Shown: positions 45,401 to 53,627 of the stretch, piece by piece
Layout of the letters: each line of letters begins with the position of its first letter
How positions within the stretch are numbered: the stretch's first letter is position 1
Assembly: GCA_023512345.1 (NCBI GenBank)
Contig: JAILZT010000019.1
Location: forward strand, 1-64,000
DNA from: Paenibacillus sp.
GTDB taxonomy: Bacteria > Bacillota > Bacilli > Paenibacillales > Paenibacillaceae
DNA: 64,000 bases
Direction of reading: 5' to 3'
The notes under the pieces: model-generated
Told to the model about the DNA's origin: nothing
The model's database searches: none
The model's input: only the letters and a program-made list of their open reading frames with translations
Position numbers and translations under genes: made by a program

Positions 45401-46858
45401 ATGACTAGACACCGCAGCGGCCGCAACACAAGTCGCCGAGACAGCACGGCACCCATCGCCGGACTGCCTGTGAACAAAAATGACGAGGTTGTGCTCGATA
45501 TCATCGGCATGACTCATGAAGGTGAAGGGGTAGGCCGTGTAGAGGGCTTTACCCTTTTTGTACAGGGAGCGCTTCCCGGAGAGAAGGTCCAGGCTAAAGT
45601 TCTAAAGACCAAGAAGCAATATGGCTACGCTAAGCTGCTGAAGATCGTAAAAGCCAGCAGCGACCGTATTGGGCCGCCCTGTCCGATATATGATCAATGC
45701 GGCGGCTGCCAGCTGCAGCATATGGACTATACCGCGCAGCTGGCGTGGAAGCGTCAGCTAGTGGTGGACAACTTGGAGCGGATTGGGAAGCTGACGGTGG
45801 CTGGGAAAGATGGTGGGGACGGAGTTATTGTCCGTCCTACCCTCGGAATGGACGAGCCTTGGCGCTACCGCAACAAGGCCCAAGTGCCAATTGGTGTAAC
45901 GGATGGCGGTCTGGTCGGCGGCTTTTACGCACGTGGCAGCCATCGGATAGTGGACATGGAAACCTGCCTGATCCAGCATGAGCATAATGATGCAGTCGTA
46001 GCAGCTGTAAAAAGCATCGGCAGTCACCTCGGTATCTCCGCATATAATGAAGAAACTGGTCGCGGACTGCTGCGTCACGTCGTAGTAAAGAAAGCCTTCC
46101 GCACAGGCGAAATGATGTTGGTGCTAGTAACCAACGGCAAAGATATTCCGCATCAGGACGCCTGGATCGGCAGCATCCGTGAGCAACTACCACATGTAGC
46201 TAGCATCTGCCAGAACATCAATACGAAGCAAACTAATGTCATCTTTGGCGACGAAACCCGTGTGCTCTGGGGCAGAGATGTAATCTATGACTACATCGGT
46301 GATGTGCAATTCGCCATCTCGGCGCGTTCTTTCTATCAAGTGAATCCAGCTCAAACTGAGGTTCTGTATGGCAAAACAGTGGAGTATGCAGGCCTTACAG
46401 GTAAAGAGACAGTTATAGATGCCTATTGTGGTATAGGAACCATTTCACTGTTTCTAGCACAACATGCCGATAAGGTATATGGGGTCGAGATCGTTCCTGA
46501 AGCGATTGAGGATGCGCGAGCTAATGCGGTGCTTAATGACATGAAGAATGTGGTGTTCGAGGTCGGTGCATCGGAGGATGTAATTCCTAAGTGGAAAGAG
46601 CAGGGTATTACTGCGGATGTGATCGTGGTTGACCCACCACGCAAGGGCTGCGATCCACGGTTGCTGGAGACGATCCTCGCGATGACGCCTGAGCGTGTGG
46701 TGTATGTGTCGTGCAATCCTTCGACACTGGCGAGGGATTTGAGAGTGCTCGAGGATGGCGGGTATTCCACCGTCGAGGTGACTCCGGTGGATATGTTCCC
46801 GCATACGACACATGTGGAGTGCTGTTCACTATTAGTTTGGAACGGAAATAACGAATGA
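45401..46858 (+). CDS. rlmD: 23S rRNA (uracil-C5)-methyltransferase, RlmD/RumA type
   Basis: A 485-aa enzyme that makes 5-methyluridine in 23S rRNA with SAM. It has an N-terminal TRAM domain (about 25-85), a 4Fe-4S Cys cluster ([14 protein letters not shown]), the SAM site ([14 protein letters not shown]) and the catalytic Cys in [12 protein letters not shown]. Related Bacillus enzymes (YefA/RlmCD) modify two positions. The last residues after HVECC come from sequence just past an 18-bp repeat, so the C-terminus may be supplied by the integrated element. The RBS before ATG 45401 is weak (AAAGAAG). Confidence 0.92.
   Translation: MTRHRSGRNTSRRDSTAPIAGLPVNKNDEVVLDIIGMTHEGEGVGRVEGFTLFVQGALPGEKVQAKVLKTKKQYGYAKLLKIVKASSDRIGPPCPIYDQCGGCQLQHMDYTAQLAWKRQLVVDNLERIGKLTVAGKDGGDGVIVRPTLGMDEPWRYRNKAQVPIGVTDGGLVGGFYARGSHRIVDMETCLIQHEHNDAVVAAVKSIGSHLGISAYNEETGRGLLRHVVVKKAFRTGEMMLVLVTNGKDIPHQDAWIGSIREQLPHVASICQNINTKQTNVIFGDETRVLWGRDVIYDYIGDVQFAISARSFYQVNPAQTEVLYGKTVEYAGLTGKETVIDAYCGIGTISLFLAQHADKVYGVEIVPEAIEDARANAVLNDMKNVVFEVGASEDVIPKWKEQGITADVIVVDPPRKGCDPRLLETILAMTPERVVYVSCNPSTLARDLRVLEDGGYSTVEVTPVDMFPHTTHVECCSLLVWNGNNE
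46808..46825 (+). repeat. Left 18-bp direct repeat (attL candidate) in rlmD
   Basis: ACACATGTGGAGTGCTGT is repeated exactly at 54600-54617. It encodes THVECC, the conserved end of the methyltransferase. Together the pair bounds a ~7.8 kb insertion. Confidence 0.85.
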
Positions 46859-46875
46859 GAAGTTAATGTGGGATT

Positions 46876-46908
46876 GCCCTCTCTTCATTGAGAGGGTATT
46901 TTTTTTGT
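46876..46908 (+). terminator. Terminator after rlmD
   Basis: CCCTCTC / GAGAGGG with a 6-nt loop, followed by TATTTTTTTT. Confidence 0.9.
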
Positions 46909-46946
46909 CTTCTAAATGGAGCGTGAGTTAGATGCTATGGACACTC

Positions 46947-46956
46947 GGGGGGGGGG
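46947..46956 (+). repeat. Homopolymer run of 10 G
   Basis: Ten consecutive G between the rlmD terminator and the barstar-like gene. It is not in a coding frame I trust. Such runs are prone to slippage and to assembly error. Confidence 0.95.
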
Positions 46957-47115
46957 TTTACAGCTAAATGCATGTCTCTGTTCTCAATGTTGGGCAGTAC
47001 ACATCTTCTCAGCAACCAGACGAAAAATTTTAACGATACGAAAGGTGAAATGCCAACATATGGTACAATAGGTTTAGGTCATTGTTCTGATGAAAGCTGT
47101 TTGGGGGTTAAATAA

Positions 47116-47604
47116 ATGGAGCGAGAGGTATTATGGAAGTCGTTGATGATGAACGGTTCTATCATTATATTTTGGAGACAAAGCATACTAGAGAAGTATG
47201 TTGAAAATATAAGAGAAGAAGGATTTGACGTATATCTCTTTGATTGTGAGTCATGGGATAAGAACACTTGTCTTTTGGAATTAGGTAATACTCTTGAGTT
47301 CCCAAATTACTATGGTAAAAACCTAGATGCATTTAATGATTGCCTTTCCGATATTGTTCCTAGTAATGAAGGCTTTGTATTAGCCTTCAAGAACTTCGAC
47401 AAATTCAATGAACGAGATAAAGACACTGCGTTCCATGTGCTAGACATTATCCAAAATAATTCTTGGCGATTACTTGTCGAGAATCAAAAAAAGTTGATGG
47501 CTTTTGTGCATTCTGACGACCCTCGGTTAGAAATACAACCTGTGGGCGCACTGCCTGTACTTTGGAACAATGAAGAATGGCTTAATAAGATCAGAGGGAT
47601 TTAG
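47116..47604 (+). CDS. Barstar-family (ribonuclease inhibitor-like) protein
   Basis: The 162-aa protein's middle matches barstar: LELGNTLEFPNYYGKNLDAF followed by NDCLSDI, the helix that plugs the barnase active site. The N-terminal ~30 residues are an extension. Barstar proteins neutralise barnase-type RNases, but no barnase-like toxin is encoded nearby, so it is an orphan immunity protein or regulator. GGGGG precedes ATG 47116. It is the first gene inside the island. Confidence 0.8.
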   Translation: MEREVLWKSLMMNGSIIIFWRQSILEKYVENIREEGFDVYLFDCESWDKNTCLLELGNTLEFPNYYGKNLDAFNDCLSDIVPSNEGFVLAFKNFDKFNERDKDTAFHVLDIIQNNSWRLLVENQKKLMAFVHSDDPRLEIQPVGALPVLWNNEEWLNKIRGI

Positions 47605-47639
47605 TCTTAAACCTTATAATCGGAAATCGAGGTGACGGT

Positions 47640-47996
47640 ATGTCCCTAATACCACTTAGAATACCTATGGGGTTTGCTGTATGTTTTAACAAATTTTCAG
47701 ATGTTGACCCCATACCTTGTAAGACTGGGGATGGCTTTATTGAGAACTGGGAGTATTTCACCGAAGATATTTTGCAAATATCAATGATGGAAATAGTAGA
47801 TGGAAATTGGGCGTTACCGAAGTGCGATAAGCTTATTATTGACTTAGGATGGTATCCAGACAGTCAGATCACTGGACAATACAGACTGGTACAAGTTAAT
47901 GAGTCTTGGGAAGTAATAAGAGAGAAGTATTCCAAAGATCGACATGAAATAAAGGATACCATCGAAGATTGGATGAACAATCCCATTGTTTCATAG
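47640..47996 (+). CDS. Immunity-like protein, 118 aa, unassigned
   Basis: The small, slightly acidic protein has several Trp residues (FIENWEYF, GWYPDSQITGQYRLVQV), a look common in bacterial immunity proteins. I do not recognise the family. CGAGGTGA precedes ATG 47640. It lies between the barstar-like and another immunity-like gene on the same strand, which is the main reason for the guess. Confidence 0.5.
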   Translation: MSLIPLRIPMGFAVCFNKFSDVDPIPCKTGDGFIENWEYFTEDILQISMMEIVDGNWALPKCDKLIIDLGWYPDSQITGQYRLVQVNESWEVIREKYSKDRHEIKDTIEDWMNNPIVS

Positions 47997-48029
47997 ACAA
48001 CCTATCGAATAATCTGGTGGTGAAGAGCG

Positions 48030-48473
48030 TTGAAAGTATGGAAATACTCAACGACTGATGAATACTTTGATTTCTTAGATTTACATGATGCTGTAGTTGA
48101 GAAAATTCAAGTATTAGAGAACCAAATTGTTATAGAAATAGAATCGGTAAACATACTGGCAGGTCATCCGCTCAACCCTTGTACGGTAGCTAAGAATACA
48201 GATAGTTGCAGATTGATTTTCGTACATCCAATGTCTAGCGAAGCAACTCTTTTCCTAGAAGATAAGACCCCACAGCATATTGAATGTACTGATTTTAAGG
48301 AACTAGAGATTCTTAAATTTGATCGTAATGAACAAAATGATGGTTTCTTGTACGAAATATTCGGTTCAGATAACTTATTCTGCGAATGGAGGGTAAAGGC
48401 AAAAGGTCTGATTCTTTGTTGGAATGAATTTGTTGGAGATGCTTGGTTCGTAGGATGGGACAAAGACAAATAA
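48030..48473 (+). CDS. Immunity-like protein, 147 aa, unassigned
   Basis: The protein begins MKVWKYSTTDEYFDFLDLHD, with a LHDAVVEKIQVLENQIVIEI-type beta-rich segment seen in several small immunity families, and ends in Trp-rich WNEFVGDAWFVGWD. TTG 48030 is preceded by GGTGG, so the start is less certain. It lies 19 bp before the SEFIR gene. Confidence 0.5.
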   Translation: MKVWKYSTTDEYFDFLDLHDAVVEKIQVLENQIVIEIESVNILAGHPLNPCTVAKNTDSCRLIFVHPMSSEATLFLEDKTPQHIECTDFKELEILKFDRNEQNDGFLYEIFGSDNLFCEWRVKAKGLILCWNEFVGDAWFVGWDKDK

Positions 48474-48492
48474 TTAGGGAGCATGATGATTT

Positions 48493-49941
48493 ATGTCGGA
48501 CAAAACAGTGAAACCACCCAAAATCTTTATTTCATATAGCTGGACTTCTCAAGCCCACGAGGATTGGGTGCTGGAGTTGGCTAGTAGGCTACGTGATAAC
48601 TATGTAGATGTGGTACTGGACAAATGGGACTTGAAAGAAGGGCATGACATTTATGCCTTTATGGAGAGCATGGTTCGTTCGGAAGAAATAGAAAAAGTTC
48701 TAGTTATCTGCGATAAAGGATACAAAACAAAGGCGGAGGGACGTAGCGGTGGAGTCGGTACAGAAACACAAATCATATCAAAGCAAGTTTATTCAGATGT
48801 AAACCAAGAGAAGTTCATCCCAATAGTTGCAGAACGTGATATTGAGACTGGCGAACCAGCCATCCCAATCTATATGCAGTCAAGGAAATACATCGACTTA
48901 TCCTCTCCCGACCAATTTGAAAAAGGATATGAAGAATTACTTAGAAATGTATTCAACCGACCAGTTTATAGAAAACCTGCATTGGGTGCATTACCAACAT
49001 GGTTGTTTGAGGATGCACCCGCACATTACAGGACTGCTAACATAAACAAAGCAATTAAGGACTCCATTACTCGAAACCCGCAAAGATTATCCTCTTTGAC
49101 GCAAGAATTTCTGGAAGTTTTTCTGGACAGCCTTGGTCAATTTGAATTTGAGTATAAACATGGGGAAGTTGAATTAGACGAGTTAGTATTCGAGAAAATC
49201 CAAGAAATGCTTACCTTAAGGAATGATTACTTGGAGTTTGTTGAGTTGCAATGTTCAAGCCAGTCACAGGTGGTAGTCGAACCTTTTATTCGATTTTTTG
49301 AACAATTACAACAAAAGACTATGAGACCAGAAGGTTTTAGTGGGACATTTTATGAAGAACAGTGGGATCATTTCAAATTTCTAGTAAGAGAAGTGTTCTT
49401 GTTTACTGTTGTTATCTTCATTGACAAAATGCAATACCAAGCACTGAGTGACTTATTGCAATCTACGTATTTCATACCAGATAGAGACTACAGTGGGACT
49501 CAAGCAAGAACATATGATTACTTCGATCGGTATTGCAGGTCATTAGACGAGATACGAAATAAACGATTAGAACTAAGGAAAGTAAGTGTTACGGCTGATA
49601 TACTTATGAATAGGGTTACGGAAAGATACACTAGAAAGAAATTGGTACAAGCTGATCTTTTACTTTACTACCTAAGTGTTCTTAGCGATACTGAGAGAAG
49701 TTGGGTATGGTATCCAAGAAGCCATGTGTATGAAGAATACTATAAATTGGATTTTTTACAAAGGCTGAGATCAAAACGGTACATTGAAACAGTTAAAATG
49801 CTATTCGAAGTACAAAATATTGATACGTTAAAGAGAAAAATAGAATCCTTCAAACATGCACATAGAAGTAATTCAGTTTTTGGAGGTATTCCGAGTATTA
49901 CCGATCACATTTCACTTGAAGAGATCGGGTTATATCCCTAA
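48493..49941 (+). CDS. SEFIR-domain defence protein
   Basis: The 482-aa protein has an N-terminal SEFIR (TIR-like) domain (about 9-150): KIFISYSWTSQAHEDWVLEL, VVLDKWDLKEGHDIYAFMES, VLVICDKGYKTKAEGR and GVGTETQIIS. The helical C-terminal part (about 200-480) is unassigned and probably senses infection. Single-gene SEFIR systems are known anti-phage systems that act through NAD-depleting abortive infection; by homology that is the likely role here. The gene is AT-rich and has its own terminator. Confidence 0.82.
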   Translation: MSDKTVKPPKIFISYSWTSQAHEDWVLELASRLRDNYVDVVLDKWDLKEGHDIYAFMESMVRSEEIEKVLVICDKGYKTKAEGRSGGVGTETQIISKQVYSDVNQEKFIPIVAERDIETGEPAIPIYMQSRKYIDLSSPDQFEKGYEELLRNVFNRPVYRKPALGALPTWLFEDAPAHYRTANINKAIKDSITRNPQRLSSLTQEFLEVFLDSLGQFEFEYKHGEVELDELVFEKIQEMLTLRNDYLEFVELQCSSQSQVVVEPFIRFFEQLQQKTMRPEGFSGTFYEEQWDHFKFLVREVFLFTVVIFIDKMQYQALSDLLQSTYFIPDRDYSGTQARTYDYFDRYCRSLDEIRNKRLELRKVSVTADILMNRVTERYTRKKLVQADLLLYYLSVLSDTERSWVWYPRSHVYEEYYKLDFLQRLRSKRYIETVKMLFEVQNIDTLKRKIESFKHAHRSNSVFGGIPSITDHISLEEIGLYP

Positions 49942-49960
49942 GTATTCATCAAATCATCAA

Positions 49961-50007
49961 ATTAAGCCATGTGTGGGCATTTCTACATGTGGCTTAAATT
50001 TTTTTTA
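49961..50007 (+). terminator. Terminator after the SEFIR gene
   Basis: TTAAGCCATGT / ACATGTGGCTTAA stem (one bulge) with a 12-nt loop, followed by TTTTTTTT. Confidence 0.88.
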
Positions 50008-50015
50008 TTAAACGC

Positions 50016-50070
50016 TTGACATACCGAGTATGCAAGTGTATTCTAGGGAATATAAGACATACTAAGTATG
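50016..50070 (+). promoter_or_regulatory. Promoter with two operators for the XRE regulator
   Basis: TTGACA (50016-50021), 17 nt, TATTCT (50039-50044). Two near-identical palindromes flank it: CATACCGAGTATG (50020-50032), overlapping the -35, and CATACTAAGTATG (50058-50070), overlapping the start codon. Such placement suggests repression by the gene's own product (inference). Confidence 0.7.
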
Positions 50071-50706
50071 GCGGTGATGAGAGTGATTGGTTTACAGTAT
50101 ATTGCTGATACGTTTCACATGGAGTACAAGACAGTCGCTGAGAAAATAGGTGTCTCTAAGCAGACATTTCAAGATTGGATTAAAGAACGCAGGAAAATAC
50201 CGCACCAACGATTAGAACGACTTTCAGAGTTGTTTAGCATCAAGGAAGTAGGACTTTTCCAAAAGGAACTTACGGATGCAGAGAAAAGAGACATTCAAAT
50301 TCTATACTTCCATATCTCAGATGAGTTGGTTGAAGTTGAGTATCCTCATGTAGATGATGAAGGTAAAGAAGTAATCATTAAGCAGAAAATATCACAGAAT
50401 GAAGAAATCATTCGTTTTCTTCATGATCGTGATGAAGAAGCAAGGTTCATTGAAAATATTCAGCAAGTTGTAAGCGATGATCTTGTCGAGGGTAGCGAGA
50501 ATAAACGCCTTATCGAACAACTGCTACGAGTCCTTAATAAAGAACCTCATCGTAAGTCCGTAGAACTTGTTCTGCATTACTTGACGGATTACCAGAGCGA
50601 CAAGGATTTGGGAGGGATTCACCCCTCTGTAAGCAAGTACGAGCATAATGGCTTCTTCGAAAAACTAGGTAATTTACTCAAAGAAAATGGTTTGTCCATC
50701 GAATAG
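50068..50706 (+). CDS. XRE-like helix-turn-helix regulator
   Basis: The 212-aa protein has an N-terminal HTH (TVAEKIGVSKQTFQDWIKER, about residues 20-39). The rest is charged and helical (about 80-210) with no recognised domain. It probably binds the CATACNNNGTATG sites at its own promoter. The start is uncertain: ATG 50068 lies in the second operator with poor RBS spacing, and ATG 50077 or GTG 50083 are possible. AGGAGG for the next short ORF overlaps its stop. Confidence 0.75.
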   Translation: MAVMRVIGLQYIADTFHMEYKTVAEKIGVSKQTFQDWIKERRKIPHQRLERLSELFSIKEVGLFQKELTDAEKRDIQILYFHISDELVEVEYPHVDDEGKEVIIKQKISQNEEIIRFLHDRDEEARFIENIQQVVSDDLVEGSENKRLIEQLLRVLNKEPHRKSVELVLHYLTDYQSDKDLGGIHPSVSKYEHNGFFEKLGNLLKENGLSIE

Positions 50707-50718
50707 GAGGTGATAGTG

Positions 50719-50745
50719 ATGCCATACAACATCCCGTTCTTATAA
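50719..50745 (+). CDS. Eight-codon leader ORF (MPYNIPFL)
   Basis: A near-perfect AGGAGGTGATAGTG precedes ATG 50719, and the frame MPYNIPFL ends at TAA 50743. It lies between the regulator and the replication gene. The strength of the Shine-Dalgarno makes translation likely. It could act as a leader peptide for the downstream gene or be a signal peptide; there is no further evidence. Confidence 0.4.
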   Translation: MPYNIPFL

Positions 50746-50819
50746 CATGTCTAATCTCGTCCAAGATTGTAGGTTACATCATCATTTACTAATAACAAAA
50801 AGGGGTTTGATAAGAAAAG

Positions 50820-51725
50820 ATGTTTGATACAGTCCAACTTAGAGCAAGGTTTGTTAATATTGATTCACATTACTTGAATCAACAGAATCCAAAGTCATTT
50901 ACCTCCTATAACAGCGATACAGGAGAACTTCGTACAACATATAAGATTTATGACGAAGTTTTGCCCTATATCACTTATTATGATGGTAGTCATATGCTAG
51001 ATGTTCAAGTCTCATTTCCTAAGTTGTTGTTTGGAAACAATGTTCAACAAGTTTCAGAAAAGGATATTCCAGTATTCTTTGATCGACTTCAAGAACGGCT
51101 AGAACAATTATTCGCTGTAAAGATTCCACACTCTAGTTGGACAGTCATCCGATGTGATGTAAGTTGGAACTTTCAAGTGGGTAATGAAGTTTCCAAGTAT
51201 GTCAGATTGCTAAGTAAACAGAAATTTGCCTTTAAGAGTACCATAACTTACAACCAAGATCAGACAGTCGAATATAGAAACAAAAGTAGCAGAATCATCT
51301 TCTATGACAAAGAAGTACAGCTAACCAAGATGAAAGAGCCAGATTATATCATTGAACAGTCAAGAGGTATACTTCGCTTAGAAATCAAGCCAAGTACCAA
51401 TGATATGAAGAAGTTTTCTCCAACCAGATTAGCAGTTGAGCTAATTGGGAAGCCATTCTTTGAATACATGACGGGGAAAGTGCTTGGGGAAATTGAATAC
51501 CCGACAGAGTTTGATGGGCTGGATTTATCGTGGCTACTAGAGAACAGAGTAAACATAGCCCAGATCGAACGAATACTAGGGTTTCAACGATTACAAGAAA
51601 TATTTGATGAACAAACGCTAAGAAAAATATATACTTCTTCAACATATGCCAATCGAAAAACTGAGGCGAAAAAAATGACAATTCCCACAGGGAACTGTCT
51701 CAGTCCATTGACGATTAGCCAATAG
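50820..51725 (+). CDS. Phage/plasmid replication protein (gene II/X-like)
   Basis: The 301-aa protein resembles the replication initiators of filamentous phage and related plasmids: the opening MFDTVQLRARF, the VIRCDVSWNF strand, RIIFYDKEVQL and the C-terminal region near GILRLEIKPS. Such proteins nick DNA to start rolling-circle replication. If so, the element can probably replicate as a circle after excision. The Shine-Dalgarno (AAAAAGGGGTTTG) is fair. Confidence 0.65.
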   Translation: MFDTVQLRARFVNIDSHYLNQQNPKSFTSYNSDTGELRTTYKIYDEVLPYITYYDGSHMLDVQVSFPKLLFGNNVQQVSEKDIPVFFDRLQERLEQLFAVKIPHSSWTVIRCDVSWNFQVGNEVSKYVRLLSKQKFAFKSTITYNQDQTVEYRNKSSRIIFYDKEVQLTKMKEPDYIIEQSRGILRLEIKPSTNDMKKFSPTRLAVELIGKPFFEYMTGKVLGEIEYPTEFDGLDLSWLLENRVNIAQIERILGFQRLQEIFDEQTLRKIYTSSTYANRKTEAKKMTIPTGNCLSPLTISQ

Positions 51726-51738
51726 ATAACACCTCCGC

Positions 51739-51890
51739 CGATAAGGACACGTTATTTTGCCGATAACGATAAAAAGTCTAAAATCGTGGAATAGATTAAA
51801 AAACCTAGTTCTTATTTTACTTGATAATAAAGATAAAGCAACTGCCTTACATTGAATACTATTAACCCAACGATAACAACATATCGATAA
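51739..51890 (+). repeat. Cluster of CGATAA repeats, possible replication origin
   Basis: CGATAA occurs at 51739, 51761, 51767, 51871 and 51885 within 152 bp downstream of the replication gene, in AT-rich DNA. Iteron-like clusters near rep genes are common at plasmid origins, but the unit is short and could be chance. Confidence 0.3.
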
Positions 51891-51955
51891 ACATAAGAAA
51901 TTACTAAACAAAACATAAAATGCAAGGGGTGTGCTTCGAGAGAGGGAATATTTTG

Positions 51956-52114
51956 ATGAATGTTATTCGTGTGTATAATCCTAATGCAACTGCTTCATTC
52001 ATGAGGTTGTTCATGCCAATTGTAGACGATAAAATTGGCGAAATTGTAGATGCAATTACTAGACAAGAGAATGTATATGTACCCACATTAACTTCTCATA
52101 ACCAAGATAATTAA
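51956..52114 (+). CDS. Small ORF, 52 aa, before the recombinase
   Basis: Starts MNVIRVYNPNATASFMRLFM, with an acidic VDDKIGEIVDAITRQEN helix. GAGAGAGGGA lies upstream of ATG 51956. It ends 8 nt before the recombinase ORF, so it may be coupled to it and could be a recombination directionality factor or unrelated. No family recognised. Confidence 0.5.
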   Translation: MNVIRVYNPNATASFMRLFMPIVDDKIGEIVDAITRQENVYVPTLTSHNQDN

Positions 52115-52122
52115 GGGAGAAC

Positions 52123-53597
52123 ATGGTTATGAGATGCGCAATATATTTAAGGGTTTCCACTAATAAGGAAGAACAAAAATCATCCTTGGAGAATCAAAGG
52201 GATTTATTCTATCGTTACATTGGGGATAAAGGTTGGGATGTGCATGAGTTTTACGTTGATGTTGAGACAGGTACTACTGACAAGAGAGCAAGTTTACAAC
52301 GCCTCATAAGCGATGCGAAACAGCGTAATTTTGATGTTATTCTTGCAAAGGAATTATCCCGCCTTGCACGTAACGGTAAATTGTCTTATGAAATACGAGA
52401 TATTGCTTTAACAAACGGTATTCATATCATTACGTTGGACAATGCAGTTAATACTATGGAAGGTCGCTCAGAAAACTTCGGTTTATATGCTTGGCTTTAT
52501 GAACAAGAATCGCAGAGAACTTCTGAGCGTATTAAGTCATCTTTTGCATCAAAGCACGTAGGGGGGAGTTTAAGGGTTCTATTCCTCCTTACGGATATGA
52601 TGTTACTGATGGAGTTCTAAGGGTTAGGGATGACGATTCACCTAGCATCGTGAAACGTATCTTCGTGATGTATTTGCAAGGAACTGGATTTGATGCCATA
52701 GCAAGAACACTCACTCGTGAAGGATACCCAACCCCCGCTCAAATAGTTGGGAAGAGTAATGCGGGTAAGTATTGGCATGGTTCAACAATTAAGCTTATTT
52801 TGACCAACCCACATTACACAGGTGATCTTGTCCAATGCAGGGAAAAGACACGTAGTGTTACTATTAAGGCAAGAGAGAGTGTTCCTATTGACCAGCAAAT
52901 AGTTATACCTCACACGCATCAAGCTTTAATCAGTCGAGAGCAGTTTGAGTTAGTACAGGAAATGATGACTGGTCGCAAAAAGAAACGCCCAAAAGCAAAA
53001 AAACACCTTTTCACAAATGTTGCTTATTGTGCGGATTGTGGTCAAAGTTTGTGGTACATTCAGTACAGACGAGGTTATGTGTGTGGTACTTATGTAAAGC
53101 ATGGAAAACATGCCTGTGGTCAGCATACAATCAAAGAAGCTATTCTAAAAAGCATCATTTTAGAGGATATTAGAGAACTATCTAGGACGTTAGATCAAGA
53201 TAATGTCTTGGGTAAAATCAAAGCGTCGGCTGACAGAGAAAAAAGGTCAAAAGAAAAGCATATCCTCGATTTAGAGAAACAAATCATCAAACTAAAAGAC
53301 AACAAGAATGCTTTGATTAAAAAGCTTGCGTCAGGTACGATTTCAGATGAAGATTACCAAGAGTTTGTTGATGATACGAATCAAGAAATGCAACAATTAC
53401 AGGTCAAGGTTCAACAGCTTAAATTCTCCGCTCAGAGTAACGTCCAGCTTAATTTAGAGCGAGTAAAGCAAGAGTTACACACTTTCTTGAAGTTGGATGA
53501 ATTGACACCAGAAATGCTACATCAGTTGGTTGAAAAAGTTGAAGTGAAATCAGACGGAACACCAATAATTCATTATAGGTTTACTTCACCTGTCTAA
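52123..53597 (+). pseudogene. Large serine recombinase, frameshifted
   Basis: About 490 codons in two frames. Frame 1 (52123-52620) has the resolvase domain with the nucleophile Ser12 (YLRVSTN) and SRLARNG. After the run of six G at 52561-52566 the reading must shift to continue GEFKGSIPPYGYDVTDGVLR and on to the recombinase domain (52650-53597), a zinc ribbon (CADCGQSLWY...YVCGTYVKHGKHAC) and a coiled coil. A tract of four or seven G would restore the frame. It may be inactive, phase-variable or a sequencing error. It is the probable integrase of the island. Confidence 0.85.
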
Positions 53598-53627
53598 TTA
53601 CAGTGTTATGAAATAGACCAAGGAGAG

